Positions 1 to 10,500 of a stretch of DNA of 64,000 nucleotides are shown one piece after another; position 1 is the stretch's first letter; every line of letters begins with the position of its first letter. Below the pieces are notes generated by a model. It made no database searches. It was not told where the DNA came from and saw nothing but the letters and a program-made list of their open reading frames with translations. This stretch comes from DATBGO01 sp050011895. GTDB lineage: Bacteria > Actinomycetota > Actinomycetes > Streptosporangiales > Streptosporangiaceae. The stretch is taken from contig JBEKIF010000006.1 of assembly GCA_050011895.1 (NCBI GenBank), positions 62,001 to 126,000 on the forward strand. Reading direction: 5' to 3'. A program made the translations under genes and the position numbers.

Positions 1-425
1 CGGAACTCCTGTGACCGCTCCACATCCACCTGCTGCATCCGGAACTCGCCGAGCCCGACCGAGGGGTCCGGGGTGAACGACGGGATCTGCCGGGCCTTGG
101 CGTAGTTGAGCGAGACATCGGTCACCAGGTCCCTGATCACCGGGAAGGTGCGCATCGGGGTGATGGTGAGGGTCTCGTCCGGCGAGTAGATCGCCATCCG
201 CGTCATGCAGGCCAGCCGGGGGCTGCCGTTGATCTCCATCGAACAGGAACCGCACTTGCCTGCCTTGCAATTCCACCTGATCGCGAGGTCGCCAGCCTGG
301 GTCGCCTGCAGCCGGTGCAGCACGTCGAGGACGACCTCGCCCTCGTTGACCTCGACCTCGTAGTCGGCAAGAGCGCCCTGGCCGAGGTCACCGCGCCAGA
401 CCCGCAACGCTGCCTGGTAGCCCAT
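1..425 (-). CDS. sdhB: succinate dehydrogenase/fumarate reductase iron-sulfur subunit (partial)
   Basis: Electron-transfer subunit of complex II; it passes electrons from the flavoprotein to the membrane anchor on the cytoplasmic face of the membrane. The first 141 residues are present and the C-terminal domain runs off the window. A plant-type [2Fe-2S] motif is clear (Cys53, Cys58, Cys61, then Cys73). The ATG at 425 overlaps the last base of the upstream sdhA stop (TGATG), so the two are translationally coupled. The order anchor-flavoprotein-FeS matches the mycobacterial Sdh1 operon (Rv0249c-Rv0247c), not the sdhCDAB order. The [3Fe-4S]/[4Fe-4S] domain cannot be checked here. Confidence 0.93.
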   Translation of the reverse strand, partial: MGYQAALRVWRGDLGQGALADYEVEVNEGEVVLDVLHRLQATQAGDLAIRWNCKAGKCGSCSMEINGSPRLACMTRMAIYSPDETLTITPMRTFPVIRDLVTDVSLNYAKARQIPSFTPDPSVGLGEFRMQQVDVERSQEF

Positions 426-2341
426 CAGTGCGTCTCCTTAGGCGGGACCGGGGAAGTGACGCCTTCGGCGGGCAGTTCCTCGTCGGTCAGGTACTTCTTC
501 AGCTCGGCCCGGTCGAACAGCGCGAGCAGGTCCGGGCGCATCGGGATGATCGGCTGGTGCGACACCTGCGCCTTATCGCCGTCCAGCGAGCAGACCAGGT
601 TGACCTTGCGCCAGTCTGGCGACATCTCAGGGAAGTCGTCCCTGGTGTGGCCGCCGCGGGACTCCTGGCGCTCCAGCGCCGCCTGCGCGATGCAGTCCGA
701 GACCAGCAGCATGTTGCGCAGGTCAAGGGCCAGGTGCCAGCCAGGGTTGTAGGCCCGGCCGCCCGGCACGCTGACGTGAGCGGCCCGCACCCGCAGCTTG
801 TCCAGCTCGCCGAGTGCCGCCTTCAGCTCATGCTCCCGCCTGATGATGCCGACCAGGTCGTTCATGGTCTGCTGCAGCTCGGCGTGGACCTGATAGGCGT
901 TCTCGCCATGAGCGCGCTCCAGCGGGGCCAGCGCCTCGGCGGTGGCGTCCGCGACCGTTGCCTCGCTCGGTGTCGGGCGAGAGCCTGCCGCCAGGCCGTC
1001 AACGTACTGCGCGGCGTGCATCCCGGCGCGGCGGCCGAACACCAGCAGGTCAGACAGGGAGTTGCCGCCGAGCCGGTTAGAGCCGTGCATGCCGCCGGAG
1101 ACCTCGCCGACCGCGAACAAGCCGGCCACGCTGGCCTGCTGCGTGTCCGGGTCGACCTCGACCCCGCCCATCATGTAGTGACAGGTCGGCCCGACCTCCA
1201 TCTGCTCCTTGGTGATGTCGACGTCGGCCAGTTCCTTGAACTGATGGCACATCGACGGCAGCTTGCGCAGGATCTCCTCGGCCGGGCGGCGCGAGGCGAT
1301 GTCCAGGAAGACCCCGCCGTGCGGCGACCCCCGGCCGGCCTTGATCTCGGAGTTGATCGACCTGGAGACCTCATCGCGGGGCAGCAGCTCGGGCGGGCGG
1401 CGGTTATTCCCCTGGTCGTCGTACCAGCGGTCGGCCTCGTCCTCGGTCTCCGCGTACTGCGCGCGGAACACGTCAGGGACGTAGTCGAACATGAACCGGT
1501 TGCCGTCGGAGTTCCGCAGCACCCCGCCGTCGCCGCGGACCGACTCGGTGACCAGGATTCCCTTCACCGACAGTGGCCAGACCATCCCGGTCGGGTGGAA
1601 CTGCACGAACTCCATGTTCAGCGTGGTCGCCCCGGCTAGCAGGGCGAGCGCGTGCCCGTCGCCGGTGTACTCCCACGAGTTCGAGGTGACTTTGAACGAC
1701 TTGCCGATCCCGCCGGTCGCGAGGATCACCGCGGGCGCCTCGAACAGCACGAAGCCGCCGGTCTCCCTGACGTAGCCGAACGCGCCGGCGATCCGGCCGC
1801 CCTCGGTCATCAGCTCGGTGATCGTAGTCTCGGCGAAGACCTTGATCATGCCTTCCGGGTCGCCACCGGCGATCGCGTCCTCCTGCTGCAGCGCCACCAC
1901 CTTCTGCTGCAGGGTCCTGATCAGCTCTAGGCCGGTCCGGTCGCCGACGTGCGCCAGCCGCGGGTACTCGTGGCCGCCGAAGTTGCGCTGGCTGATCTTG
2001 CCATCTTTGGTCCGGTCGAAGACCGCGCCCCACGCCTCAAGTTCCCAGATCCGTTCCGGGGCCTCCTTGGCGTGCAGTTCGGCCATCCGCCAGCTGTTGA
2101 GGAACTTGCCGCCGCGCATCGTGTCGCGGAAATGCACCTGCCAGCTGTCCTTGGCGTTGACGTTGCCCATCGCCGCGGCGGCGCCGCCCTCGGCCATGAC
2201 GGTGTGCGCCTTGCCGAACAGCGACTTGGAGATGATCGCCGTCTTCTTGCCGGCCAGCCGCGCCTCGATGGCCGCGCGCAGCCCGGACCCCCCGGCGCCG
2301 ATCACCACGACGTCGTAGGAGTGCCGCTCGATGTCAGTCAT
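425..2341 (-). CDS. sdhA: succinate dehydrogenase/fumarate reductase flavoprotein subunit
   Basis: Catalytic subunit of complex II, oxidising succinate to fumarate with covalent FAD. At 638 residues it is close to mycobacterial Sdh1 flavoprotein length. It has an N-terminal Rossmann GxGxxG (GAGGSG, residues 15-20), the expected FAD-linking His46 in AHTVMAEGG, and the dicarboxylate-site HPTGM (249-253). The ATG at 2341 lies 43 bp downstream of the membrane-anchor gene, and its stop overlaps the sdhB start, so the three genes form one operon. Fumarate reductase would look the same at this level; the Sdh1-type gene order favours succinate dehydrogenase. Confidence 0.95.
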   Translation of the reverse strand: MTDIERHSYDVVVIGAGGSGLRAAIEARLAGKKTAIISKSLFGKAHTVMAEGGAAAAMGNVNAKDSWQVHFRDTMRGGKFLNSWRMAELHAKEAPERIWELEAWGAVFDRTKDGKISQRNFGGHEYPRLAHVGDRTGLELIRTLQQKVVALQQEDAIAGGDPEGMIKVFAETTITELMTEGGRIAGAFGYVRETGGFVLFEAPAVILATGGIGKSFKVTSNSWEYTGDGHALALLAGATTLNMEFVQFHPTGMVWPLSVKGILVTESVRGDGGVLRNSDGNRFMFDYVPDVFRAQYAETEDEADRWYDDQGNNRRPPELLPRDEVSRSINSEIKAGRGSPHGGVFLDIASRRPAEEILRKLPSMCHQFKELADVDITKEQMEVGPTCHYMMGGVEVDPDTQQASVAGLFAVGEVSGGMHGSNRLGGNSLSDLLVFGRRAGMHAAQYVDGLAAGSRPTPSEATVADATAEALAPLERAHGENAYQVHAELQQTMNDLVGIIRREHELKAALGELDKLRVRAAHVSVPGGRAYNPGWHLALDLRNMLLVSDCIAQAALERQESRGGHTRDDFPEMSPDWRKVNLVCSLDGDKAQVSHQPIIPMRPDLLALFDRAELKKYLTDEELPAEGVTSPVPPKETH

Positions 2342-2384
2342 CCGACGTGCCTGCCTCTGCCTGCATAATCTGCTTCAGTTTGCC

Positions 2385-3191
2385 TCAGTTGAATATCCGC
2401 GGGTCACTGAAGACCCCGGCCGCGACCAGCCAGATGTAGAGGTCGGTCAGCATCAGCGTGCCCAGCGTGGTCCAGGCGAGCTGCATGTGTTTCGCGTTCA
2501 TCTTGGAGACCTGGGTCCATATCCAGTATCGGGCCGGATGCTTGGAGAAATTCTTCAGCCGGCCGCCGGTGATGTGCCGGCAGGAGTGGCAGGACAGCGT
2601 GTATGCCCACAGCAGCACCACGTTGACGGCCATGATCAGCGTGCCGAGGCCGATCCCGAAACTGCCGTTCGGGCCGCGGAACGCCTGGGTCAGGTCGTAG
2701 GTGTTCAGGATCGAGACCAGGATGACCACGTAGAAGAAGAACCGGTGCAGGTTCTGCATGATCAGCGGGAACCTGGTCTCACCGCTGTAGCGGGCGTGCG
2801 GCTCGCGGACTGCGCAGGCCTCCGGGGCGCGATAGAACGCCCGGTAGTAGGCCTTGCGGTAGTAGTAGCAGCTGAGCCGGAAGCCCAGGATGAACGGCAG
2901 GCCCACGATCGCGTACGGGATGATCGAGGGCACCTTCGGGAACCAGGTACCCAGGCTGCTCGCCCCCGGTGCGCACGCGCCGCTGACGCAGGGGGAGTAG
3001 AACGGCGTGAGGTAGTGGTAGCGCGGCACCCAGTACCACCGGCCGAGGAAGACGTGCACGCACGCGTAGGCCACCCAGATGGTCAGCGCTGCGGCGGTGA
3101 TCCGCGGTTCCCGCCACCAGGGATCCTTGCGCAGCGTCCGCTCGGAGATCTGCGCCCTGGTCTTGGCCGGTACCACCGGTGCCTGCGTCAT
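2385..3191 (-). CDS. Sdh1-type succinate dehydrogenase membrane anchor
   Basis: First gene of the complex II operon, a polytopic membrane protein of 268 residues that should carry haem and the quinone site. About five hydrophobic segments are visible, the first at about residues 28-48 of the chosen frame and the last near the C-terminus. It does not resemble the short SdhC/SdhD pair; length and position match the mycobacterial Sdh1 anchor (Rv0249c, from memory). The open frame reaches 3290, but the ATG at 3191 is preceded by a GGCGGAG ribosome site and the extra upstream residues look like shadow sequence. Haem-ligand histidines were not assigned. Confidence 0.85.
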   Translation of the reverse strand: MTQAPVVPAKTRAQISERTLRKDPWWREPRITAAALTIWVAYACVHVFLGRWYWVPRYHYLTPFYSPCVSGACAPGASSLGTWFPKVPSIIPYAIVGLPFILGFRLSCYYYRKAYYRAFYRAPEACAVREPHARYSGETRFPLIMQNLHRFFFYVVILVSILNTYDLTQAFRGPNGSFGIGLGTLIMAVNVVLLWAYTLSCHSCRHITGGRLKNFSKHPARYWIWTQVSKMNAKHMQLAWTTLGTLMLTDLYIWLVAAGVFSDPRIFN

Positions 3192-3250
3192 TGTCGAGCA
3201 CTCCGCCCTGGAAACCGCTGAGGTTCGCAGCGTGCCGCATCCGCTTCGCC

Positions 3251-3275
3251 AGCCGCGTGGCGGTGCCACCCGGCT
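3251..3275. terminator. candidate hairpin between S9 peptidase and sdh operon
   Basis: An 11-position inverted repeat with one central C/C mismatch (agccg-c-gtggc / gccac-c-cggct, 3-base loop) lies 90 bp after the S9 peptidase stop and 60 bp before the sdh start. No U-tract follows, as is common for actinobacterial terminators. It could equally lie in the sdh leader. Confidence 0.4.
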
Positions 3276-3365
3276 GCGCGGCGTGGCCACGTTGCCGTCA
3301 GAACCCTATTCCACTGCATACCACCGCGAGGCCGCGGGGCGAGGTTCTGCGGCGTGTGACACTCG

Positions 3366-5516
3366 CTACATCAGGCCGCCGAGCGCGGTACGCAGGAAGT
3401 CCACCTGAAGGAGCAGCAGGTTCTCGGCCACCTCCTCCTGCGAGGCCAGGTGGGTGACGCCGGACAGCGGGAGCACGGAATGCGGCCTGCCCGCGGCGAG
3501 CAGCGCCGAGGATAGCCGGAGCGTATGGGCGACCACCACGTTGTCGTCGGCCAGGCCATGGATGAGCAGCAGCGGCCTGGTCAGCCGGGCCGCGTCGGGC
3601 AGCAGCGAGCTGCGCTCGTAGGCCTCCTGCTGGTCATCGGGGTGACCCAGGTACCGCTCGCAGTAATGGGTGTCGTACAGCCGCCAGTCGGTGACCGGCG
3701 CGCCCGCCACCGCCGCGTGGAACACATCAGGCCGCCGCAGCACGGCCAGCGCGGCCAGGAACCCGCCGAACGACCAGCCTCTGATCGCCACCCGGCTGGT
3801 GTCCAGGTCAGGGCACCGGGCCACGGCGGCGGTGAGCGCGTCGACCTGATCCTCCAGCACCGGCCCGGTAACATCCCCGGCGATGGCCCGCTCCCACTCC
3901 GGCCCGCGCCCCGGGGTGCCGCGGCCGTCCGCGATCACCACCGCGAAGCCCTGCTCGGCCAGCCACTGCGAGGTGAGGTAGGCCGACCCGCTAGCCAGCA
4001 CCATCTGGGCGTGCGGCCCGCCGTAGGGGTCGAGCAGGACCGGCAGCTTTCCCGAGCCCGGCCGGTGCCAGGACGGCAGCAGCAGCGCGGTGCGGACGCC
4101 GCGCGGTCCGGCGCCGAAGATCACCGGGTGCGGGCCGGGCAGCAGCGGGCGATCGGCGTGCTCGGTGATCCGCCCGGCCTCCTTCCCGTCGCACAGCACC
4201 CGGACGCTCAGCCGGGTGGAGTCCAGCGACCTGGCCGCTATCACGGTGGTGCCGCCGGATCGCCGGCCGGTGGCGACCTGGCGGGACGGCTCGCCCGCGT
4301 CCGCGGCGGTTACGTCCGCGGCGGCCAGGCCGTCCGGCCCGTAGGTCCACAGGCCGATCTCGGTCGGTTCGCCGGCCGACGCGCTGAACAGGATGGTGTC
4401 GCCGTCGACGCTGAGGATCTCCCTGACCTCGAGCGTGGCAGGGGTGACCGGCGCGGCCGTGCCCGCGGCGAGTTCATCCGAGGTGGCCACGAGCAGCCGT
4501 CGCGCCCCTCCGGCGTCGGCGGTCCACACGATCCGGCCGTCGTCGGTCCTGGCCGGGACCCCCGGCACGATCTCCAGCCAGTGCGCGTCGGTGTCGGCGC
4601 GGACGAGGCTGGTCGTCCCGGTGGCCGGGTTGACCGTCAGAACGCGCATCTCCCGCTGATCGCGGCTTTGCACCACGATCAGCGGCGCGTCCGGGCGGAC
4701 CCGGTCCCAGCTGGCCGTGACCAGATAGGGATACGCCGCCCGGTCCCAGTCGACCTGGATAAGGCCGCCGTCCAGAGCGGCAAGCACAAGCAAGACATCG
4801 GCGTTGGGCGTGCCTGCGGCCGGGTAGCCGACCTGCGTTGCCGGGCGGTCCGGGTTGGCTGGATCAGCGATGTACCAGCGCTGGACCGGACGCTCATCGA
4901 CCCGGGCGGCCAGCAGTGCGCTGCCGTCTGGTGCCCACCAGTAGCCGCGCATGCGGCCCATTTCTTCCGCGGCGATAAATTCGGCCATGCCAAACGAGAC
5001 ACCGGGCGTGTCACCCGGTTCAGCGATCGCGTGGTCATCGCCGGTGGCCAGGTCGGTAACGCGTAGTGCGCCGCCGTGCAGGTAGGCAACGCGTCGGCCG
5101 CCGGGGTCGGGCCGCGGATCGGCCGCCGGGGCACGTGACCTGACTGCGCGGACCGCCGGGGTGCCCGCGAGGTCGGCCACATACAGCTGGCCGGACAGGG
5201 CGAAGGCGGCGACCCGCAGCTGTGCGTCGGTGGCGAATCCGACGATGCCTCCGGCCCGTTCCCTGGCCCGCTCCCTGCGCGCTTTCTCGGCCGGGTCCAG
5301 CTGGTCCCCGCCCGGGGTGATCAGGGCCGGATCGGCTATCAGGTACTCCTGGGCCGCCTCGACGTCGAAGAGCCACAGGCAGCTCGCCGGGTCGGTGCCG
5401 CTCTTGGAGCGGAGGAAGGCGATTCTGCCGCCATCCGGTGAGATCTGGAAGGAACGCGGCACGCCCAGGGTGAACCGCTGCGTCCGGGCCTGCTGCCGCG
5501 GGAAGGTGTCGGCCAT
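3366..5516 (-). CDS. S9 family serine peptidase (dipeptidyl-peptidase IV / prolyl oligopeptidase type)
   Basis: A serine exopeptidase of about 716 residues built as an N-terminal beta-propeller (DPPIV_N-like, roughly residues 20-440) followed by an alpha/beta-hydrolase domain. The nucleophile is Ser582 in GWSFGG, the acid lies in the LADDNVV segment (about 656), and His689 sits in GVTHLA. No signal peptide is visible, so it is probably cytoplasmic. The frame extends to 5537, but the second Met (5516, MADTF) aligns better with family starts. It is divergent from mshB with 53 bp between them. Likely substrates are proline- or alanine-containing peptides; specificity cannot be read from sequence. 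Confidence 0.9.
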   Translation of the reverse strand: MADTFPRQQARTQRFTLGVPRSFQISPDGGRIAFLRSKSGTDPASCLWLFDVEAAQEYLIADPALITPGGDQLDPAEKARRERARERAGGIVGFATDAQLRVAAFALSGQLYVADLAGTPAVRAVRSRAPAADPRPDPGGRRVAYLHGGALRVTDLATGDDHAIAEPGDTPGVSFGMAEFIAAEEMGRMRGYWWAPDGSALLAARVDERPVQRWYIADPANPDRPATQVGYPAAGTPNADVLLVLAALDGGLIQVDWDRAAYPYLVTASWDRVRPDAPLIVVQSRDQREMRVLTVNPATGTTSLVRADTDAHWLEIVPGVPARTDDGRIVWTADAGGARRLLVATSDELAAGTAAPVTPATLEVREILSVDGDTILFSASAGEPTEIGLWTYGPDGLAAADVTAADAGEPSRQVATGRRSGGTTVIAARSLDSTRLSVRVLCDGKEAGRITEHADRPLLPGPHPVIFGAGPRGVRTALLLPSWHRPGSGKLPVLLDPYGGPHAQMVLASGSAYLTSQWLAEQGFAVVIADGRGTPGRGPEWERAIAGDVTGPVLEDQVDALTAAVARCPDLDTSRVAIRGWSFGGFLAALAVLRRPDVFHAAVAGAPVTDWRLYDTHYCERYLGHPDDQQEAYERSSLLPDAARLTRPLLLIHGLADDNVVVAHTLRLSSALLAAGRPHSVLPLSGVTHLASQEEVAENLLLLQVDFLRTALGGLM

Positions 5517-5569
5517 ACCAGTAGATCCTGCCAGCATGGCCCCGCAGCGCAGGCAGCTAGGCTCGCGGC

Positions 5570-6454
5570 ATGAGCCAACGGGACGACCGCCGGCTGCTGC
5601 TCGTGCACGCCCATCCCGATGACGAGACGATCGGCACCGGGGCGACGATGGCTATGTACGCCGCCGAGGGCGCCGGGGTGACGCTGGTGACCTGCACGCT
5701 CGGTGAGCTAGGCGAGGTGATCCCGGCCGATCTCGCGTACCTGGCCGCGGACCGCGAGGACCGCCTTGGCGAGTACCGGATCGGGGAGCTTGCCGCCGCT
5801 TGCGCGGCGCTTGGCGTGACCGACCACCGGTTCCTCGGCGGGCCCGGGCGGTGGCGTGATTCCGGGATGATGGGCCTGGACACCAACGACGCGCCCGGCT
5901 GCTTCTGGCAGGCCGACCTGGACGACGCCGCGGCCGAACTGCTGGCGGTGATCCGTGCGGTCGGCCCGCAGGTGCTGGTCAGCTACGACCAGAACGGTCT
6001 CTACGGGCACCCTGATCACATCAAGGCGCACCGGGTGGCACGGCGGGCCTTCGAGCTGGCCGATGGGCAGGTGAGCAAGTTCTATGCCACGGCGGTACCC
6101 AGGTCGGTGCTGGCCCAGGCCATCGATCTGGCCCGCGGCGACGAGACTGCCAGCGGTGCCGCCGGCGGAGGCGTGGACTTCAGGCAGGTCGAGTCGGTGG
6201 ATGAGCTCCCGTTCGGCACCCCGGATGACGAGGTCACCACTGAGATCGACGCAAGCGCGTTCCTGGACGCCAAGCTAGCCGCGCTGCGCGCTCATGCCAC
6301 CCAGATCGCGGTGGACAGCCCGTTTTTCGCGCTCTCCAACAACATCGGTCAGCGGGCCTTCGGCCGCGAGTACTACACGCTGCTGGCCGGCCCGCGTGGC
6401 CCGGACGCCGGTCCTGATGGCCGGGAGAGCGATCTCTTCGGCGGGATTGGCTAG
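5570..6454 (+). CDS. mshB: N-acetyl-1-D-myo-inositol-2-amino-2-deoxy-alpha-D-glucopyranoside deacetylase (mycothiol synthesis)
   Basis: Zn-dependent deacetylase that converts GlcNAc-Ins to GlcN-Ins, the second committed step to mycothiol, the actinobacterial thiol buffer. It belongs to the PIG-L/LmbE fold. The AHPDDE motif supplies His15 and Asp18, and GHPDH supplies His147, matching the metal ligands of M. tuberculosis MshB (His13, Asp16, His147, from memory). At 294 residues it is normal length. The first gene of a compact plus-strand run, followed within 10 bp by a small membrane protein. Mca, the mycothiol-conjugate amidase, is the main paralogue to exclude; the downstream gene and length favour MshB. 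Confidence 0.93.
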   Translation: MSQRDDRRLLLVHAHPDDETIGTGATMAMYAAEGAGVTLVTCTLGELGEVIPADLAYLAADREDRLGEYRIGELAAACAALGVTDHRFLGGPGRWRDSGMMGLDTNDAPGCFWQADLDDAAAELLAVIRAVGPQVLVSYDQNGLYGHPDHIKAHRVARRAFELADGQVSKFYATAVPRSVLAQAIDLARGDETASGAAGGGVDFRQVESVDELPFGTPDDEVTTEIDASAFLDAKLAALRAHATQIAVDSPFFALSNNIGQRAFGREYYTLLAGPRGPDAGPDGRESDLFGGIG

Positions 6455-6464
6455 CCTTCCTGTG

Positions 6465-7016
6465 GTGGACAACGCACCGCCGCAGCCCGGCCAGCCGCAG
6501 CCCGGCCAGCCGCAGCCCGGAAGCAGCCAGTTCGGCCAGGCCGGAGGCAGCGGGCCGGGCCGGGCCGGGCCCCCACAGTCCCGGCCCGGATCCGGCCAGC
6601 AGCCGGCCACCCGGCAGCTGGCGGTTGTCGGCGCCTGCTACGCGGTGCTGTTCCTGCTCGGGGTCGCCGAGGGCGTCATCGGCTCCTTCCAGTACAGCGG
6701 CGGGATCGGCCGCATCCCAGGAGCGGCCCTGGGGTTCGACGCGCTGATCCTGGTGACGTGTCTGCTCGCCGCCTGGGGAATGCGGAGGCCGGCTGCCGGA
6801 CTTATGCCCGCTGTGGGGTGGTTTGCCGCCTCGTTCGTGCTAGCCATGCGTACCCCAGGAGGGAGCATCGTGATAACGAACACGGTCGCGGGCAAATGGT
6901 TCCTGTTCGGCGGGGCCCTGTGTGCGGCCGCCGCGGTGGTCGCCTCCTTTGCCCTGTTGCCGACTGCCAGGGCACCAAGGCGCGGCAGCCTCCGGCCGCG
7001 GAAGCCGGGTTCGTGA
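6465..7016 (+). CDS. Pro/Gln-rich small integral membrane protein (DUF6113-like)
   Basis: A predicted 183-residue membrane protein. The N-terminal about 45 residues are Pro-Gly-Gln rich with a near-perfect PQPGQ repeat, followed by about four hydrophobic segments (about residues 50-70, 83-102, 108-122, 138-158) and a basic tail. The start is one of two adjacent GTG codons (6462 or 6465) lying 8-11 bp after the mshB stop; the open frame further upstream overlaps mshB and is a shadow. Small membrane proteins annotated DUF6113 often follow mshB in actinobacteria, but that assignment is from memory. Its stop overlaps the next start (TGATG). Function unknown. Confidence 0.7.
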   Translation: MDNAPPQPGQPQPGQPQPGSSQFGQAGGSGPGRAGPPQSRPGSGQQPATRQLAVVGACYAVLFLLGVAEGVIGSFQYSGGIGRIPGAALGFDALILVTCLLAAWGMRRPAAGLMPAVGWFAASFVLAMRTPGGSIVITNTVAGKWFLFGGALCAAAAVVASFALLPTARAPRRGSLRPRKPGS

Positions 7017-7513
7017 TGCCGGTAGACAACGCGGCGTTCCGGCATGCGGCCGGGCGGTTCCCCAGCGGCATCTTGGTGGTATGCACCAGCCTGGACGGCA
7101 TTTTGCACGCGATGACCGTGAGCGCGTTCACGTCGGTGTCGGTGGAGCCGTTCCGTGTGCTGTTCTGCGCAGAGAAGATCGCGCGTTTTCACGATGCTGT
7201 CCTTGCCGCTGGGGAGTGGTCCGCCTCGATACTCGACGATGACTCGGAGAAGACGGCGCGCTGGCTGGCTACCCGCGGCCGGCCGCTGACCGGTCAGCTC
7301 GATACCATCGGTCACCACCCGGGCGCCGAGACCGGCATGCCGATCCTGGACGCCGCGCTCGCGGCGCTCGAGTGCCGGACCACAGCCGTCTACGACGGCG
7401 GGGATCACAGCATCGTGGTCGGGGAGGTCGTCGGGGTCAGCGGGCCGCGGGAGCAGGGCGAGCCGCTGATCCACCACGCAGGCCGCTACCGTCGGCTCGC
7501 CCCGGACCTGTGA
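7016..7513 (+). CDS. flavin reductase family protein (FMN-binding split barrel)
   Basis: A 165-residue flavin reductase-like protein. The opening FRHAAGRFPSGI and AMTVSAFTSVS with VLFCAE are the classic FMN-binding split-barrel signatures of NAD(P)H:flavin oxidoreductases that feed reduced flavin to monooxygenases. The ATG at 7016 overlaps the stop of the preceding membrane protein gene, so it is translated as part of the mshB run; the longer frame from 6758 is a shadow. No monooxygenase partner is encoded nearby, so its flavin acceptor is unknown. It is convergent with metH, with 36 bp between stop codons. Confidence 0.88.
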   Translation: MPVDNAAFRHAAGRFPSGILVVCTSLDGILHAMTVSAFTSVSVEPFRVLFCAEKIARFHDAVLAAGEWSASILDDDSEKTARWLATRGRPLTGQLDTIGHHPGAETGMPILDAALAALECRTTAVYDGGDHSIVVGEVVGVSGPREQGEPLIHHAGRYRRLAPDL

Positions 7514-7549
7514 GGCTGCTGCTGCGGTGCGCGGTTGCCGTGGGATCGG

Positions 7550-10500
7550 TTACCCGGGGTCGTAGCCGAGGTTGGGCCGCAGCCAGCGCTCGACGTCGGC
7601 AAGCTCGAGCCCGCGCCGATGAGCGTAGTCTTCAGCCTGGTCTTTGCCGATGCGCCCCACCGTGAAGTACCGCGAGGACGGATGGGCGAAGAGCAATCCG
7701 CTGACGCTCGCCGCCGGGGTCATTGCGAACGATTCGGTCAGGGCCATCCCGAGCTGCCCGGCGTCGAGCAGCTCGAACAGGTCCTGCTTCTGGCTGTGAT
7801 CGGGGCTCGCGGGGTAGCCGAGCGCGGGACGGATGCCGCGGAAGCGCTCGGCGTGCAGGTCCTCGATCGCCGGGTCGGCGTCGGGCTCGTACCAGGCGCG
7901 CCGCGCCTGGAGGTGGATGTGCTCGGCAAACGCTTCGGCGAGCCGGTCGGCTAGTGCCTTCACCATGATCGCCCGGTAGTCGTCATGCCGGGCCTCGAAG
8001 GCGGCGGCAAGGTCTTCGGCACCGTGGATGGCCACGGCGAACCCGCCGAGGTAATCCCCGGCCGGGGCGAGGTAGTCCGCGAGGCACCGGTTGGGCCGGC
8101 CGGCCGGCTTGGCCGTTTGCTGGCGCAGCATCGGCAACCGAACGCTGCCGCCGCCCGCGCCTGCTGCGGCCGCCGGGCCGGGGTCGATCACGATGTCGTC
8201 GCCGTCGGAGCGGGCGGGCCAGAAGCCGTACGCGCCCCGGGCCTGGAACTGGCTGCCGGAGATGATCTCGTCGAGGAGGGCGTTCGCGTCGTCGTAGAGC
8301 TCCCGGGCGACCGGCTCATCAAGGATTGCCGGGTACTTGCCCTTCAGTTCCCAGGCGAGGAAGAGGAACTGCCAGTCGATCATCGCGCGGAGGGCGGTCA
8401 GGTCCGGCTGGACCGTGCGGACGCCGCTGAAATCCGGGACGGGCAGGTCGTCGAACGAGACCTGCTCACGGTTGGCCCGGGCCCCGGCGAGGGGCAGCAG
8501 CGGGGTGCGCTGCTTGGTCGCATGCTGCTCGCGCAGCCGCTCCTGCTCTTCGCGGTTGCGCACGGCCAGCGCCTCGGCCCGGTCATCGTCGAGCAGGTCC
8601 GCGACCACGCCTGCGACCCGGGATGCGTCGAGCACGTGGACGGTGGTGCCATCGTAGGCAGGGGCGATGCGCACCGCCGTGTGCTGCCGCGAGGTGGTGG
8701 CGCCGCCGATCAGCAACGGCAGCTTAAGCCCGCGGCGCTGCATCTCGGCGGCGACGGTGACCATCTGGTCCAGCGACGGGGTGATCAGCCCCGACAGGCC
8801 GACGGCGTCGGCGCCTTCGGTGACGGCGGTGTCCAGGATGGTGGCCGCGGGAACCATCACGCCGAGGTCGATGACCTGGTAGTTGTTGCAGCCGAGGACG
8901 ACCCCCACAATGTTCTTGCCGATGTCGTGCACGTCGCCCTTGACCGTGCCGAGCACCACTTTTCCCTGGCCGCGGTCTTCCGCTGCGTGCCCGTCACGGC
9001 GCGCCTGCTCCTTCTCGGCTTCCATGTACGGCTCGAGGTAGGCGACCGAGCGCTTCATCACCCGGGCGCTCTTCACTACCTGGGGCAGGAACATTTTCCC
9101 TGCGCCGAATAGGTCACCCACGATCTTCATGCCGTCCATGAGCGGCCCCTCGATCACGTCCAGGGGCCGCGCTGCCCGCTGCCGGGCTTCCTCGGTGTCG
9201 GCCTCGATGAAATCGACGATGCCGTGCACGAGAGCGTGCCCCAGCCGCTGCTCGACCGTTGCGTCGCGCCAGGACAGGTCTACGGCGCGCTGGGTGCCCT
9301 GCCCGCTCACCGTCTCGGCGAACGCCACGAGCCGGTCGGTGGCGTCGTCGCGCCGGTCAAAGAGCACGTCCTCGACAAGCTCGAGCAGGTCGGCCGGGAT
9401 GTCCTGGTAGACGGCCAGCTGCCCGGCGTTGACGATGCCCATATCCAGCCCGGCGCGCACGGCGTGGAACAGGAACGCCGAGTGCATGGCCTCGCGCACG
9501 ACAGTGTTGCCGCGGAAGGAGAACGACAGGTTGGAGATGCCGCCGCTGGTGTGCACGCCCGGACACCGCTGCTTGATCAATGGCAGCGCGTCGATGAACG
9601 CCTTCGCGTAGCCGTTGTGCTCGGCGATGCCGGTGGCGACCGCGAGCACGTTGGGGTCGAACACGATGTCCTCGGCGGCGAACCCAGCGTGCTGCGTCAG
9701 AAGGTCGTAGGCCCGGCCGCAGATCGCCACCTTGCGCTCGGTAGTGTCGGCCTGCCCTTGCTCGTCGAAGGCCATGACGACCACGCCTGCGCCGTAATCG
9801 CGGATACGCCTGGCCTGCTCGAGGAACGGCTCCTCGCCCTCCTTGAGGCTGATCGAGTTGACGACGCCCTTGCCCTGCACGCACTTGAGGCCGGCCTCCA
9901 GCACGCTCCACCGCGAGCTGTCAATCATGATCGGGATACGCGCGACCTCGGGCTCCGTCGCGACCAGATTGAGGAATGTGGTCATGGCGTGCTCGCTGTC
10001 GAGCAGATCGGCGTCCATGTTGACGTCGAGCAGGTTGGCCCCGCCGCGTACCTGCTCGAGCGCGACGCCGACGGCGCCCTGGTGATCATCGGCCTCGATC
10101 AGGCGCCTGAACCGCGCCGACCCGGTGACGTTGGTGCGCTCCCCGATCATGACGAACCCGGTGTCCGGGCCCAGATCGAAAGGCTCCAGGCCGCTGAACC
10201 GGGTATGGGCAGGCGCAGCCGGAATCCGGCGCCGCTCCAGGCCTGACACGGCGGCCGCGATCTTCGCTATGTGCGCGGGCGTCGTGCCGCAGCACCCGCC
10301 GACGATGTTGACCATTCCTGAGGCCGCGAACTCGCGGAGCAGCCGTGCGGTCTGCTCGGGTGTCTGGTCATAGCCGCCGAACGCGTTCGGCAGCCCGGCG
10401 TTGGGATGACAGGCCGTGTAGGTGCCGGCCAGCTTCGACAGCTCGGCGATGTGCGGGCGGATTTCCGCGGCGCCCAGTGAGCAGTTCACGCCGGCCACCA